Assembly: GCF_043195135.1 (NCBI RefSeq)
Contig: NZ_JBAFWP010000004.1
Reading direction: 5' to 3' (one strand)
Length of the DNA stretch: 64,000 nt
From: NCEH01 sp043195135
Lineage (GTDB): Bacteria; Pseudomonadota; Alphaproteobacteria; Rhizobiales; Xanthobacteraceae
Within the stretch, counting starts at the first letter, position 1, and each line of letters starts with the position of its first letter. The translations under genes were made by a program, and so were the position numbers. Positions 24,610 to 34,571 of this stretch are shown here, in pieces. A model generated the notes under the pieces. That model was not told the DNA's origin. It was given only the letters and a program-made list of their open reading frames with translations, and made no database searches.

Positions 24610-26820
24610 TCAAGCAACGTCCGGCAGGCGGTCGAGATATTTGTCGAGGGTCATGGGGTATTCGCGAACGCGAACCCCGGTGGCGTTGTACACCGCGTTC
24701 GCGAGCGCCGCGCCGACCCCGCAGATGCCAAGCTCGCCCACGCCCTTTGCCTTCATCGGCGAGGAGATCGGGTCTGTCTCGTCGAGAAAGATCACCTCCT
24801 GATGCGGGATGTCGGCATGGACCGGCACCTCGTATCCGGCGAGGTCGTGGTTGACGAAGAAGCCGCGGCTCGTGTCCACCGCCAAGGCCTCCATCAGCGC
24901 GGCGCCGGCACCCATGGTCATGGCGCCGATCACCTGGCTGCGGGCCGATTTCGGATTGAGGATGCGGCCGGCGGCGCAGACGGCCAGCATACGGCGAATC
25001 CGCGTCTCGCCGGTGGCGGCATCCACCGCCACCTCCGCGAAATGGGCCCCGAAGGTCGATTGCTGATATTTCCGGTCCAGATCACCATATTCGATGGCAT
25101 CTTCAGCGGTGATCTCCCCGTCGGCCGCCGCCGCGCCGAGCGAGACCGAGCGATTGCCCGCGCGCACCTCGCCATCGACGAAATCGACATCCTCGGAATT
25201 GAACCCGAGCTTCTGGGCGATCGCCTCACGCAGCTTCATGCACGCGGCATAGACGCCCGCGGTCGCGTTATTGGCACCGAACTGCCCGCCGGAACCGGCG
25301 GACACCGGAAATTGTGAATCGCCGAGCCGTACCGTCACCTTGTCGATCGGCACGCCCATCATCTCGGCGGCGGTCTGGCCAATGATGGTGTAGCTGCCGG
25401 TGCCGATGTCGGTCATGTCCGTTTCCACGGTCACCCGGCCCGAAGCATCGAGCCGGACGCGGGCGCCGGATTTCACCAGCAGGTTGTTGCGGAAGGCCGC
25501 CGCCATGCCGAGGCCTATGAGCCATTGGCCGTCGCGCCGCTGGCCCGGCCGCGCATGGCGCGCGCTCCAGCCGAAGGTTTCCGCGCCCAGACGCAGGCAT
25601 TGGATAAACGGGCGCGCGGAAAACGGCCGCCCTGGTTTTTCCGGATCGACCTGGGTGTCGTTGCGGATGCGGAACGCGACCGGATCGAGGCCGAGTTTCT
25701 CCGCCATCTCGTCCATCGCGATCTCCAGCGCCATCATGCCGGGGGCTTCGCCCGGAGCGCGCATCGAATTCCCTTCCGGCAGGTCGAGCACCGCAAGCCG
25801 CATCGCCGTCATCCGGTTCGCGCCGGCATAGAGCAGGCGGCTCTGGTTGACCGCCGTCTCCGGCCTGCCGTCCTTCAGATCACCGGACCAGCTTTCATGC
25901 GCCAGCGCCGTGATGACGCCGTCCGGGCGCGCGCCAATGCGAATGCGCTGGATGGTGGCGGGACGATGCGTGGTGTTGTTGGCGATCAGCGGGCGATGGA
26001 GCGCCACCTTGACCGGCCGGCCCGCCGCCCGCGCACCGAGCGCGGCGAGCAAGACATCGGCCCGCAGGAAGAGCTTGCCGCCAAACCCGCCCCCCACGAA
26101 GGGCGAGACCACCCGGACCTTGTCCTTGGAAATGCCCAGGCTCTTGGCAAGATCGGCGTTTGCCCAGGCGATCATCTGATTGGAGGTCCACACCGTCAGC
26201 CGGTCGCCGTCCCAAGACGCGAGCGAAGCGTGGGGCTCCATCATGGCGTGCGAATGATCGGGCGTGGTGTAGGTCGCGTCCAGCGTTACCGGGGCCTGCG
26301 CGAAAGCGGAAGCGAAGTTGCCGAAATGCGTCTCGGCCGGGCCGGAAGAGCTCTTCTCCCCCGGCTGAGACGCCGCCCCCTTGGCCGCCTCCAGATCGAA
26401 GACGCCGCTCTCGACCGCATAATCGATATGCACCAGCTCGGCGGCAGCGCGGGCCTGTTCGAAGGTCTCGGCCACCACCAGCGCGACCGCCTGATGATAA
26501 TGCTCGATCTGCGGTCCGCCGAGAAGCTTCGCCGTGTTGTGGCTCCCCTTGTCGAGTCGGCCGGCATTCTGCGCGGTCACGATGGCAATCACACCCGGCG
26601 CCCGGCGCGCGGCGGCGAGGTCCATGCGGGCAATGCGACCCTTGGCGATGCCGGCGCCGACGACATGGCCGTAGGCAGGATCGGCCACGACATCATGTCG
26701 CTCATAGGCATAGGGCGCGGTGCCGGTGGTCTTGAGCGGGCCGTCAATGCGGTCGAGCGGTTGACCGACGATCTTCAGGCGATCGATCGGATTGGCGCCG
26801 GCGGGCGTTTCGAACTTCAT
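24610..26820 (-). CDS. paoC: Periplasmic aldehyde oxidoreductase, molybdenum-binding subunit
   Basis: 736-aa large subunit of the xanthine-oxidase-family aldehyde oxidoreductase PaoABC, which detoxifies aromatic and aliphatic aldehydes in the periplasm. Features: N-terminal GQPLDRIDGPLKTTGTAPYAYE, the a/b-hammerhead, molybdopterin-binding segments FVGGGFGGKL, GEAPGMMALEIAMDEMAEKLGLDP and GSGGQFGANNAT, and the C-terminal KGVGELGICGVGAALANAVYNATG with the catalytic Glu. Full length, last gene of paoA-paoB-paoC (3-nt gap to paoB). PaoD, the cofactor-insertion chaperone usually next, is replaced by the integrase remnant immediately after the stop. Confidence 0.93.
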   Translation of the reverse strand: MKFETPAGANPIDRLKIVGQPLDRIDGPLKTTGTAPYAYERHDVVADPAYGHVVGAGIAKGRIARMDLAAARRAPGVIAIVTAQNAGRLDKGSHNTAKLLGGPQIEHYHQAVALVVAETFEQARAAAELVHIDYAVESGVFDLEAAKGAASQPGEKSSSGPAETHFGNFASAFAQAPVTLDATYTTPDHSHAMMEPHASLASWDGDRLTVWTSNQMIAWANADLAKSLGISKDKVRVVSPFVGGGFGGKLFLRADVLLAALGARAAGRPVKVALHRPLIANNTTHRPATIQRIRIGARPDGVITALAHESWSGDLKDGRPETAVNQSRLLYAGANRMTAMRLAVLDLPEGNSMRAPGEAPGMMALEIAMDEMAEKLGLDPVAFRIRNDTQVDPEKPGRPFSARPFIQCLRLGAETFGWSARHARPGQRRDGQWLIGLGMAAAFRNNLLVKSGARVRLDASGRVTVETDMTDIGTGSYTIIGQTAAEMMGVPIDKVTVRLGDSQFPVSAGSGGQFGANNATAGVYAACMKLREAIAQKLGFNSEDVDFVDGEVRAGNRSVSLGAAAADGEITAEDAIEYGDLDRKYQQSTFGAHFAEVAVDAATGETRIRRMLAVCAAGRILNPKSARSQVIGAMTMGAGAALMEALAVDTSRGFFVNHDLAGYEVPVHADIPHQEVIFLDETDPISSPMKAKGVGELGICGVGAALANAVYNATGVRVREYPMTLDKYLDRLPDVA

Positions 26821-26823
26821 GGC

Positions 26824-27770
<947 letters not shown>

Positions 27771-27774
<4 letters not shown>

Positions 27775-28433
27775 GCCGGCCTCCCCGCCACTTCGGTGAT
27801 GGCTTCGATGATGTTGGAATAGGCGCCGCAGCGACAGATATTGCCGCTCATCCGTTCCCGCAGCTCGTCGTTCGAGAGCGCCGGCGCGCTCAGAAGATCG
27901 CCGGTGACATGACTGGGGATGCCCGCCTTGATCTCGCCGAGCACCGCCACGGCCGAGCAGATCTGGCCGGGGGTGCAATAGCCGCACTGATAGCCGTCGT
28001 GCCTGACGAAGGCGGCCTGCATCGGGTGCAGCTTTCCGGGCACCCCCAAGCCCTCGATTGTGGTCACGCTGGCTCCCTCGTGCATGACCGCGAGGGTGAG
28101 GCAGGAATTGATCCGCACGCCGTCCACCATGACCGTGCATGCACCGCACTGGCCATGGTCGCAGCCCTTCTTGGTGCCGGTGAGGTGAAGATGCTCCCGC
28201 AAGGCGTCCAGCAGAGACGTGCGGGTGTCCAGATCCAGCTCGCGCGGTTCACCGTTTACGGTGAAGCGGACCGCCGTGCGAACGGGAGCCGATACGGGCT
28301 CGCTCGCGGATGAACGAAGATTTTCGGCCTCTTCAGCATGGACATGGGAAACGGCCGTGCCGGCGGCGATCGTTGCAACACCGGCGGCGATGAGATCGCG
28401 CCGCGAGATGCCTGGTTCGGAAAGCCTCTGCAT
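27771..28433 (-). CDS. paoA: Aldehyde oxidoreductase 2Fe-2S subunit with Tat signal
   Basis: 220-aa electron-transfer subunit. It begins MQRLSEPGISRRDLIAAGVATIAAG, a twin-arginine signal that carries the folded complex to the periplasm. Two [2Fe-2S] clusters follow: plant-type GCDHGQCGACTVMVDGVRINSC and alpha-helical QCGYCTPGQICSA with NICRCGAYSNI. ATG 28433 was chosen because it begins the Tat signal; longer upstream starts have no support. First gene of the operon. Confidence 0.93.
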
Positions 28434-28805
28434 ATCTGATCCGATCCTTCTCGGCCGGGGCCGGGGTGAATTCCGCCCGCCCGCGGGAGATCGATCGGTC
28501 ACCGCGGGCCCCACGAACTGAATGCGCGTGCCGCGGATGGGTTCCCGGACCATCGCGCCCAATCGCGTGGCGGGGCCCTCGCCGCTGGTGGCGGCGGCCG
28601 GATTTTGAGAACGCACGCGCGGGTGGCGCAGGCACAGAACCGGCGGCGCCCTTTGGGCCTGGCGGGGAAGCGCAGGCCCGAGCATGGGCGGGCCCGCGCC
28701 GGCAATGGCGCCGCCGCTTCAGCGAACACATATGCGTGGGGTGGGGGCTGGGGGCTGGGTTTTGGCCGGCGCCGTGGTCGCACCGTCATCGCCCGGAAGG
28801 CCGCA
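28434..28805. other. Intergenic region between paoA and the RpiR regulator
   Basis: About 370 GC-rich nt holding the paoA promoter region and the 3' side of the RpiR gene. A G-rich tract with three GGGG/GGGGG runs lies at about 28739-28757. No gene, terminator or operator was recognised. Confidence 0.45.
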
Positions 28806-29672
28806 TCAGTCCGCGGCTTCCTCCGGCCATTGTTCGTGGCGCAGCGTCGCCTTGATCTTCTTGAAGCGCTCCACCGCCGCCGGACCCCGTTGCAAGGCAA
28901 CGCCCGTGGCGAGCGCATCCACGATGGCCATATGGGCGATGCGCGTGGTCATGGGGGCATAGATGAAGGTGTCTTCCTCGGTATCGATGTTCACCACCAC
29001 ATGGGCGATGCGCGCGAGGCGCGAGCCGGTGCGGGTGACGCAGACGATGCTTGCGCCGTTCGCCTTCGCGACTTCCGCGGTGCGCAGCAATTCCTTCTGC
29101 TGGCCATGATAGGAGAACATCAGCGCCACATCCCCGCTCTTCAGCGTCGCCGCCGCCATGGTCTGCAGGGACGAGTCCATATGGTGCACCACGGGAATGT
29201 CGAAGCGCAGGAATTTTTGCTGCGCATCGAGGCCGACCGCGCTGGTGAGGCCGAGCGCGAACACGTCGATTCGCTTCGCGGAATTGAGCAATTGGACCGC
29301 CTCTTCCATGGCGGCGAAATTGATGCGCTCGCGCACCGAGCCCAGCGTGTTGATGGCGCTGTTGAAGACCTTCGAGGTGATGCCGAGCATGTCATCCCCG
29401 GCCTCGATGTCGGCATGCACATAGGGCGTGCCGGAGACCAGGCTCTGCGCCAGTTTCAGCTTGAAGTCCGGAAACCCGTCACAGCCGATGGCGCGGCAGA
29501 AGCGCAGGATCGTCGGCTCGCTCACGTCCACCTCGGCGGAGAGGGAGGCGATGCTCATGTGGATGACCGGGCTCGGCGCCGCGAGAATGAGATCCGCGAC
29601 CTTCTGCTCCGATTTGCGCAGCTGCGGGCGCACCTCGTCGATACGCCGAAGCAGATTCATCCGTGCCGTCAT
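28806..29672 (-). CDS. MurR/RpiR-family transcriptional regulator
   Basis: 288-aa sugar-phosphate-responsive regulator. N-terminal HTH_6 domain: RRIDEVRPQLRKSEQKVADL and SIASLSAEVDVSEPTILRFC as helix-turn-helix, then GFPDFKLKLAQSL. A SIS domain (about 125-260) has VFALGLTSAVGLDAQ, VALMFSYHGQQKELL and VCVTRTGSRLARIAHVVV for binding a phosphosugar. ATG 29672 follows a GGAGG ribosome site; an upstream start adds 10 residues. Divergent from the ABC transporter operon and so its probable regulator, most likely a repressor relieved by a phosphorylated form of the transported carbohydrate. Confidence 0.9.
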   Translation of the reverse strand: MTARMNLLRRIDEVRPQLRKSEQKVADLILAAPSPVIHMSIASLSAEVDVSEPTILRFCRAIGCDGFPDFKLKLAQSLVSGTPYVHADIEAGDDMLGITSKVFNSAINTLGSVRERINFAAMEEAVQLLNSAKRIDVFALGLTSAVGLDAQQKFLRFDIPVVHHMDSSLQTMAAATLKSGDVALMFSYHGQQKELLRTAEVAKANGASIVCVTRTGSRLARIAHVVVNIDTEEDTFIYAPMTTRIAHMAIVDALATGVALQRGPAAVERFKKIKATLRHEQWPEEAAD

Positions 29673-29724
29673 CCCGCCCTCCTGGGATCTCAACTGATAC
29701 ACGCCAGGAGCGCGTTCGCCAAAT

Positions 29725-29739
29725 TGTAGCTAAGTTACA
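29725..29739. promoter_or_regulatory. Candidate RpiR operator
   Basis: TGTAGCTAAGTTACA, an imperfect 15-bp palindrome (TGTAGC-TAA-GTTACA), lies 53 nt upstream of the RpiR start in the divergent promoter region. It resembles the HexR (RpiR-family) consensus TGTARTWWWACTACA. A second imperfect inverted repeat, GGAATTGC-N6-GCAATTTCC, is at 29749-29771. Either may be the operator controlling both directions; not proven. The rest of the 300-nt divergent region is AT-richer than its flanks. Confidence 0.45.
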
Positions 29740-29973
29740 TATTCCGTTGGAATTGCGGAAAAGCAATTTCCGCTGAGGAACGGCGATGGCGGCCGGCAAG
29801 GTCAAGAATACCAGGAAATTGCGGGCTCATATGGATTTTAGATCGGGAGATATGCTTCCGACCGGTTTCGAGGCCGACCCAAAAAAATGTTTGAAAATTC
29901 CAAAACCGCGATATGATTGCGCGGCACGGGCGAACGCCAATCAAACGCCCGGCCAATAAACTGGGAGGAAACG

Positions 29974-31254
29974 GTGGCGTCTGCTGCGTTCTACGCGGCG
30001 CGCGGCCTTCGTGCCGGCGCGGTCTGCGCTCTGCTGGCAACGGGATTTCACGCCCCCGCTTTTGCCAAGGATACCCTGGTGGTCATGGGCCACAAGGTGC
30101 ACCAGGATTCCGCCACCGTCGGACCCGGCGGCGATGTCACCGCGCAATGGAAGCAGGCGAAGGACGCCGGCGTCGACTGGATCACCCTCGGCACCGACCC
30201 GCTGCGCGAGCGGCTGTTTCGCGAGCTCAGCCTCGGCACCACCTCGGTCAATGTGGGTTTCATCCTGAATACCCAGGCCACGCCCCAGATCGCCAAGCTG
30301 TTCGAGCCGCTGAACGATTATCTCGCCAAGGATCCGATCGAGAATTGGGACGACGTGGTCAAGGGGCCGGTCGCGGCGCTGACCTTCGATGGAAAGATCT
30401 ATGCGATCCCCTATCGGCAGGCAACGCAAGGCCTGAACTATAACGAAGCCATCTTCGAGGAGCGCGGCGTTACCGGGCCGCCGAAAACCATCGAGGAGGT
30501 GCTGGACGACGCGCGCAAGCTCACCTTCACACGGCCGGACGGCACGAAGGTCTATGGCCTCGTGCTCGGCGCCTATTCGCACCAGCTCACCTTGCTGCGG
30601 GCCATGGGCGGCGAATTCATCACGCCCGACCTGAAATTCGGCGATACCGCGAAGCTCGCCGCCTATTTCGCCACCATCCGCGCCCTCTTCAAGGACGGCG
30701 TGCTGCCCGAGGCGACCCCCACGTTCGACCAGAACACACCACTGGAATGGATGCTGCAAGGCCGGGCGGCAATGGTGATCTATCCGACCGCCCGCAATGC
30801 CCAGATGAACAATCCGAGCATGTCCAAGTATCCCGGCCGCATCACCACGATAGCCGTGCCGCCGGCGAAGGACAGCGGCCTGGCAACGGCGCCGGGCCAA
30901 TATGAATTCTGGGCCATGGGCATTCCGAAGAACAGCAAGAACAAGGATCTGTCCTGGAGCTTCATCAAGCAGCTCTCGTCCCCCGACAGCACGATCCGCG
31001 AGACCTTGAACGGCAACGGGCCGATCCGCGCCTCCACCTATGACGACCCGCGCGTGCGCAAGGCCATGCCCTATGCCGATGACGAGCGAAAGGCATTCCT
31101 CTCCGGCTCCTTGCCCATTCCAACCTTCGACAATGCCACGAAGGCGGCCGACATCTGGAAAGAGACATTCGAGGCGGTGATGCTCGGCCTGGTGGAACCC
31201 CAGGCGGCCGCGGACCAGCTCAAGCGACGCATCCAGCCGCTACTGCCCAAATGA
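29974..31254 (+). CDS. ABC transporter extracellular solute-binding protein (family 1)
   Basis: 426-aa periplasmic sugar-type binding protein. The signal peptide is VASAAFYAARGLRAGAVCAL...FAKD, and the body has typical family-1 segments (TLGTDPLRERLFRELSLGTT, GKIYAIPYRQATQGLNYNEA, MLQGRAAMVIYPTARNAQ, GQYEFWAMGIPKNSKNKD, AWSFIKQL-like). Start chosen at GTG 29974 because GGGAGGAA sits 4 nt upstream; an earlier start has no ribosome site. First gene of the ABC operon, divergent from RpiR. The ligand is not identifiable but permeases and regulator point to a carbohydrate or polyol. Confidence 0.9.
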   Translation: MASAAFYAARGLRAGAVCALLATGFHAPAFAKDTLVVMGHKVHQDSATVGPGGDVTAQWKQAKDAGVDWITLGTDPLRERLFRELSLGTTSVNVGFILNTQATPQIAKLFEPLNDYLAKDPIENWDDVVKGPVAALTFDGKIYAIPYRQATQGLNYNEAIFEERGVTGPPKTIEEVLDDARKLTFTRPDGTKVYGLVLGAYSHQLTLLRAMGGEFITPDLKFGDTAKLAAYFATIRALFKDGVLPEATPTFDQNTPLEWMLQGRAAMVIYPTARNAQMNNPSMSKYPGRITTIAVPPAKDSGLATAPGQYEFWAMGIPKNSKNKDLSWSFIKQLSSPDSTIRETLNGNGPIRASTYDDPRVRKAMPYADDERKAFLSGSLPIPTFDNATKAADIWKETFEAVMLGLVEPQAAADQLKRRIQPLLPK

Positions 31255-31261
31255 GCCGCCC

Positions 31262-31281
31262 TCCCCGTCCCTGATCGGGGA
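31262..31281 (+). terminator. Intercistronic hairpin after the binding-protein gene
   Basis: TCCCCG-N8-CGGGGA (31262-31267 with 31276-31281) starts 8 nt after the binding-protein stop codon, in the 149-nt gap before the first permease. Such hairpins usually stabilise or partly terminate the mRNA so that more binding protein than permease is made. Confidence 0.55.
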
Positions 31282-31403
31282 AGGAAAAGGTGCGAGAACG
31301 ACATGCGGCCGGAATGCCGAAGCCGTCCGCTCGCCCGCGCCTTCGCTTCTTCCCCTTTCCGCATGACGCGGAGCGGCCCGTTCAAAGTTCATGAGAGGCT
31401 TGC

Positions 31404-32276
31404 ATGCGCCGGCTCAGTGCCATCCCCTTTCTGCTGACATCGCCGGCCAACGCGCTTTCCGGCATCTTCATCGTGATCCCGGCGATCTATGTGCTCGTGC
31501 TGAGCTTTTCGGCGTCGAGCTATGGCACCGCGCCGACCTTCGTCGGCCTTGCCAATTACGCCACGCTGCTGAGCGATCCGTATTTCTGGCGGGCGTCCTG
31601 GAACACGTTCATCGTCGTCAACGCCGTGGTCTATATCGAGCTGGCGCTGGCGCTCGGGCTCACCGTCCTGCTCATGTCCACGCACCATTTTCGGCGCACC
31701 ATCATCACGCTGCTTCTCTTGCCCTATGCCGTAAGCGAGGTGGTGGGCGTGCTCATGGTGAAGTTCATGTTCGACCCCGGCGTCGGCATGGCGTCGCGGG
31801 CGCTCACCAGCCTCGGCCTGCCGGAAATCGCCTGGACCACGCAGCCAAACCAGGCGCTCGCCCTGGTGATCCTGCTCAGCGTCTGGCACCATGTGCCCTT
31901 CACCTTCCTGATCGTCTACACCGCGCGGCTGAGCTTGCCGGGCGAGCTTTACGAGGCGGCGCGGGTGGACGGGGCCAACGCCTGGCGGCGCTTCACGAAC
32001 GTCACCTTCCCGCTGTTGCTTCCCGCGGTGCTCATCGCGCTTCTGTTCCGCTACATCTTCGCCTTCCGCATCTTCGTCGAGGTCTGGCTGCTGACCCGCG
32101 GGGGCCCCGCGCGGCAGACCGAGGTGCTCGCCGTCTATCTCTACAAATCGGCCTTCAGCTACGACGATTTCGGCCTCGCCGCGGCGACCGCCTGGGCCAT
32201 GGTCATCCTGTCTCTTCTTATCGCGACACCGTATCTGCGGCTCATGTACAAGAGGATGTTCGTCGATGCGCGCTAA
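31404..32276 (+). CDS. Carbohydrate ABC transporter permease (MalF/UgpA type)
   Basis: 290-aa inner-membrane permease with six predicted helices and the cytoplasmic EAA loop YEAARVDGANAWRRFTNVTFPLLLP (conserved EAA---G pattern) that docks the ATPase. Opens at ATG 31404. Overlaps the next permease by 11 nt, indicating translational coupling. Confidence 0.9.
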   Translation: MRRLSAIPFLLTSPANALSGIFIVIPAIYVLVLSFSASSYGTAPTFVGLANYATLLSDPYFWRASWNTFIVVNAVVYIELALALGLTVLLMSTHHFRRTIITLLLLPYAVSEVVGVLMVKFMFDPGVGMASRALTSLGLPEIAWTTQPNQALALVILLSVWHHVPFTFLIVYTARLSLPGELYEAARVDGANAWRRFTNVTFPLLLPAVLIALLFRYIFAFRIFVEVWLLTRGGPARQTEVLAVYLYKSAFSYDDFGLAAATAWAMVILSLLIATPYLRLMYKRMFVDAR

Positions 32277-33108
32277 ACGGCTGCTCAAGTCTCTCGGCAC
32301 CGCCGGGCGCTGGGTGGCGCTCGGCGTGTTCCTGGCCTGGTCGATCTTCCCGCTTTATCTGGTGGTCGCCTCCTCGTTCAAGCCGGCCCGAGATATATTC
32401 GAGGTTCCGCCGCGTTTGATCTTCCAGCCGACGCTGGAAAACTACGTCCGCCTCTGGAACGACTGGCCGGTCTTCTTCGACGGGCTGATCAACAGCATCA
32501 TCGTAACCGTGGGCGCGACGCTTCTCACCATCGTCGCATCGGCGCTTGCAGGCTGGGTGTTCTCGCGTTTTTCGAGCCGCTTCCTGACGCTCTCCGCCTT
32601 CTCCATGATCGTGCTGCGCCTTCTGCCGCCCATCGTGATTACTTTGCCGCTGTTTCCGCTGGTGAATTATGTGGGGCTCAACGACACGCATCTCATCCTG
32701 ATCCTGCTGTACGCCACCTTCTTCATCAGTCTCGGCTCATGGATCATGAAGGCCTCATTCGACCAGGTTCCGCGCGAACTGGAGGAGGCCGGGGCGGTGG
32801 ACGGCGCGTCGTTCGTCGAAATCCTGCGCCACATCTCCATGCCACTGGGGGTGCCGGGGATGATCGCGGCGGGAGTCTTCGTCTTCATCTTCGCCTGGAA
32901 TGAATATCTCTTCGCCTTCATCTTCACGACCACGGCGGCGAAGACCGCACCGGTGGTGCTCAGCGAAATCATGGGATCGGCCACGGGGGTGGATTGGGGC
33001 GTGCTGTTCGCCGCCGCAACCATCCAGCTCGTGCCCATCGTGGCCGTCCTCATCCTTGCCCAGAGATACCTCATCGAGGGTCTCACCTCGGGATCGGTAA
33101 AGGGCTGA
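32266..33108 (+). CDS. Carbohydrate ABC transporter permease (MalG/UgpE type)
   Basis: 280-aa partner permease with six helices; N-terminal LFLAWSIFPLYLVVASSFKPA-type segment and EAA loop LEEAGAVDGASFVEILRHISMPLGVPG. Ends with LIEGLTSGSVKG, the usual MalG-family C-terminus. Forms the heterodimeric channel with the preceding gene product. Confidence 0.9.
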   Translation: MRAKRLLKSLGTAGRWVALGVFLAWSIFPLYLVVASSFKPARDIFEVPPRLIFQPTLENYVRLWNDWPVFFDGLINSIIVTVGATLLTIVASALAGWVFSRFSSRFLTLSAFSMIVLRLLPPIVITLPLFPLVNYVGLNDTHLILILLYATFFISLGSWIMKASFDQVPRELEEAGAVDGASFVEILRHISMPLGVPGMIAAGVFVFIFAWNEYLFAFIFTTTAAKTAPVVLSEIMGSATGVDWGVLFAAATIQLVPIVAVLILAQRYLIEGLTSGSVKG

Positions 33109-33153
33109 TTTTTTTCGATCCCGACGGATTTTTGAAACAGGAGAAAAGTCATC

Positions 33154-34548
33154 ATGACGACGCTACGCCAGGATTTCGATGTGGTGGTTGTGGGCGCGGG
33201 CATGGCAGGCGTGTGCGCCGCCATCGCGGCCGCGCGCAACGGCTCGAAAACCCTTCTCATCGACCGCTATACGTTTCTCGGCGGCAACGTGACCGCAGGT
33301 TTGCTGGGCAATTTCCTGACCTTCCACAATATGAAGGGTGAGAAGATCTGCGATGGCATCGCCCAGGAGGTGGTCGATGGCTGCATCGCCATCGGCGGCG
33401 CCTTCAAGGAGCACGACGGGCATCTGCCAAACGCTTATGGCAATGCCTATTCGGTGACGCCCATCGACGGTGAGGCGCTGAAGCTGGTGGCGCAGAAGAT
33501 GTGCCTGGAAGCGGGCGTCACCCTCGCGCTCAATACCTACACCATGGGCCCCCTGATGGAGGGCGAGCGGGTCACCGGCGTGCGCGCGGTGAACAAGAGC
33601 GGCGAAATCGAGTACGGCGCCAAGATCGTCATCGATTGCAGCGGCGATGCGGACGTGGTGGCGAAGGGCGGCGGCGCCGTGTTGCAGGGCGACAGCCAGG
33701 GCCGCACCATGTCCATCAGCCTGTTCTCGCGCCTCGGCAATGTGGACCTGCAGAAGCATTTTGAATATGTGAAGGAAAATCCGCAGGAATTCATGCTCGC
33801 GGAAGATCCCTATATCGGCAAGACCAAGGCCGAGAAGGCTGCCGAGCTGAAGGAATGGAAGGATTTTCCCCTCGTCACCGGCCATTATACCGCGGTGAAG
33901 GAAGCGCAGAAAAAAGGCGAGTTCCATCCGAACCGCCAGCGCGTCGTCTTCAGCATCACGCCCATTCCGGGCGTCGTGACGCTCAATTCAACCTCCATGC
34001 TTGGCCTCAACCCGGTGGATGGCGATGATTTGACAAAGGCCGCCATCGAGGGGCGCGAGCAGATCTACAAGGTGGCGGATTTCTACAAGAAGTATGTGCC
34101 GGGCTTCGAGAATTCCTTCGTGCTCGATTCCGCGTCCGCGCTCGGTGTACGCGAGAGCCGGCGCATCGTCGGCATGGAAACTCTCACCGACGACTGGTGC
34201 GTGGCCGGCACGAAGAGCGAGCGCGACATCGCGCGCGGCGCCTATTGCCTGGATGTGCATCAGGCATCCGGCATCATCGAGCACAAGCATGTGGAAGGCG
34301 GGGAATCCTATGGCATTCCCTACGGCTGCCTCGTGCCCGTCGCGCTCGACGGCGTGCTGGTGGCCGGACGCTGCCTGTCGTCCGAGCGTTTCGCCAACGG
34401 CTCGGCGCGCAATCAGGCCCATGTCCAGGCGATGGGACAGGCGGCGGGCACCGCCGCGGCCATGTGCGTAAAGGGCAACACCCAGCCGCGCCATGTGGAC
34501 GTGGATGCGCTGCGCCAGAGCCTGACGCGGCAAGGCGCCATCGTCTGA
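33154..34548 (+). CDS. FAD-dependent oxidoreductase (FAD_oxidored family) inside the ABC operon
   Basis: 464-aa flavoprotein of the PF12831 type. N-terminal Rossmann motif VVVVGAGMAGVCAAIAAARNG and the following Asp for FAD ribose, GGNVTAGLLGN, IDCSGDADVVAKGGG, SAIGVRESRRIVG-like LGVRESRRIVGMETLTDDW, and C-terminal GIPYGCLVPVALDGVLVAGRCLS with ARNQAHVQAMGQAAGTAAA. Members next to sugar importers often oxidise or dehydrogenate the imported compound; the exact reaction is unknown. Located between permease and ATPase genes with gaps of 45 and 23 nt, so clearly in the operon. Confidence 0.88.
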   Translation: MTTLRQDFDVVVVGAGMAGVCAAIAAARNGSKTLLIDRYTFLGGNVTAGLLGNFLTFHNMKGEKICDGIAQEVVDGCIAIGGAFKEHDGHLPNAYGNAYSVTPIDGEALKLVAQKMCLEAGVTLALNTYTMGPLMEGERVTGVRAVNKSGEIEYGAKIVIDCSGDADVVAKGGGAVLQGDSQGRTMSISLFSRLGNVDLQKHFEYVKENPQEFMLAEDPYIGKTKAEKAAELKEWKDFPLVTGHYTAVKEAQKKGEFHPNRQRVVFSITPIPGVVTLNSTSMLGLNPVDGDDLTKAAIEGREQIYKVADFYKKYVPGFENSFVLDSASALGVRESRRIVGMETLTDDWCVAGTKSERDIARGAYCLDVHQASGIIEHKHVEGGESYGIPYGCLVPVALDGVLVAGRCLSSERFANGSARNQAHVQAMGQAAGTAAAMCVKGNTQPRHVDVDALRQSLTRQGAIV

Positions 34549-34571
34549 CCCGCAGAGGCGAGGAACATCCC

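Noticed and set aside
28739..28757. G-rich tract as a G-quadruplex element
   Set aside because: Only three G runs of mixed length in a GC-rich genome; too weak to call.
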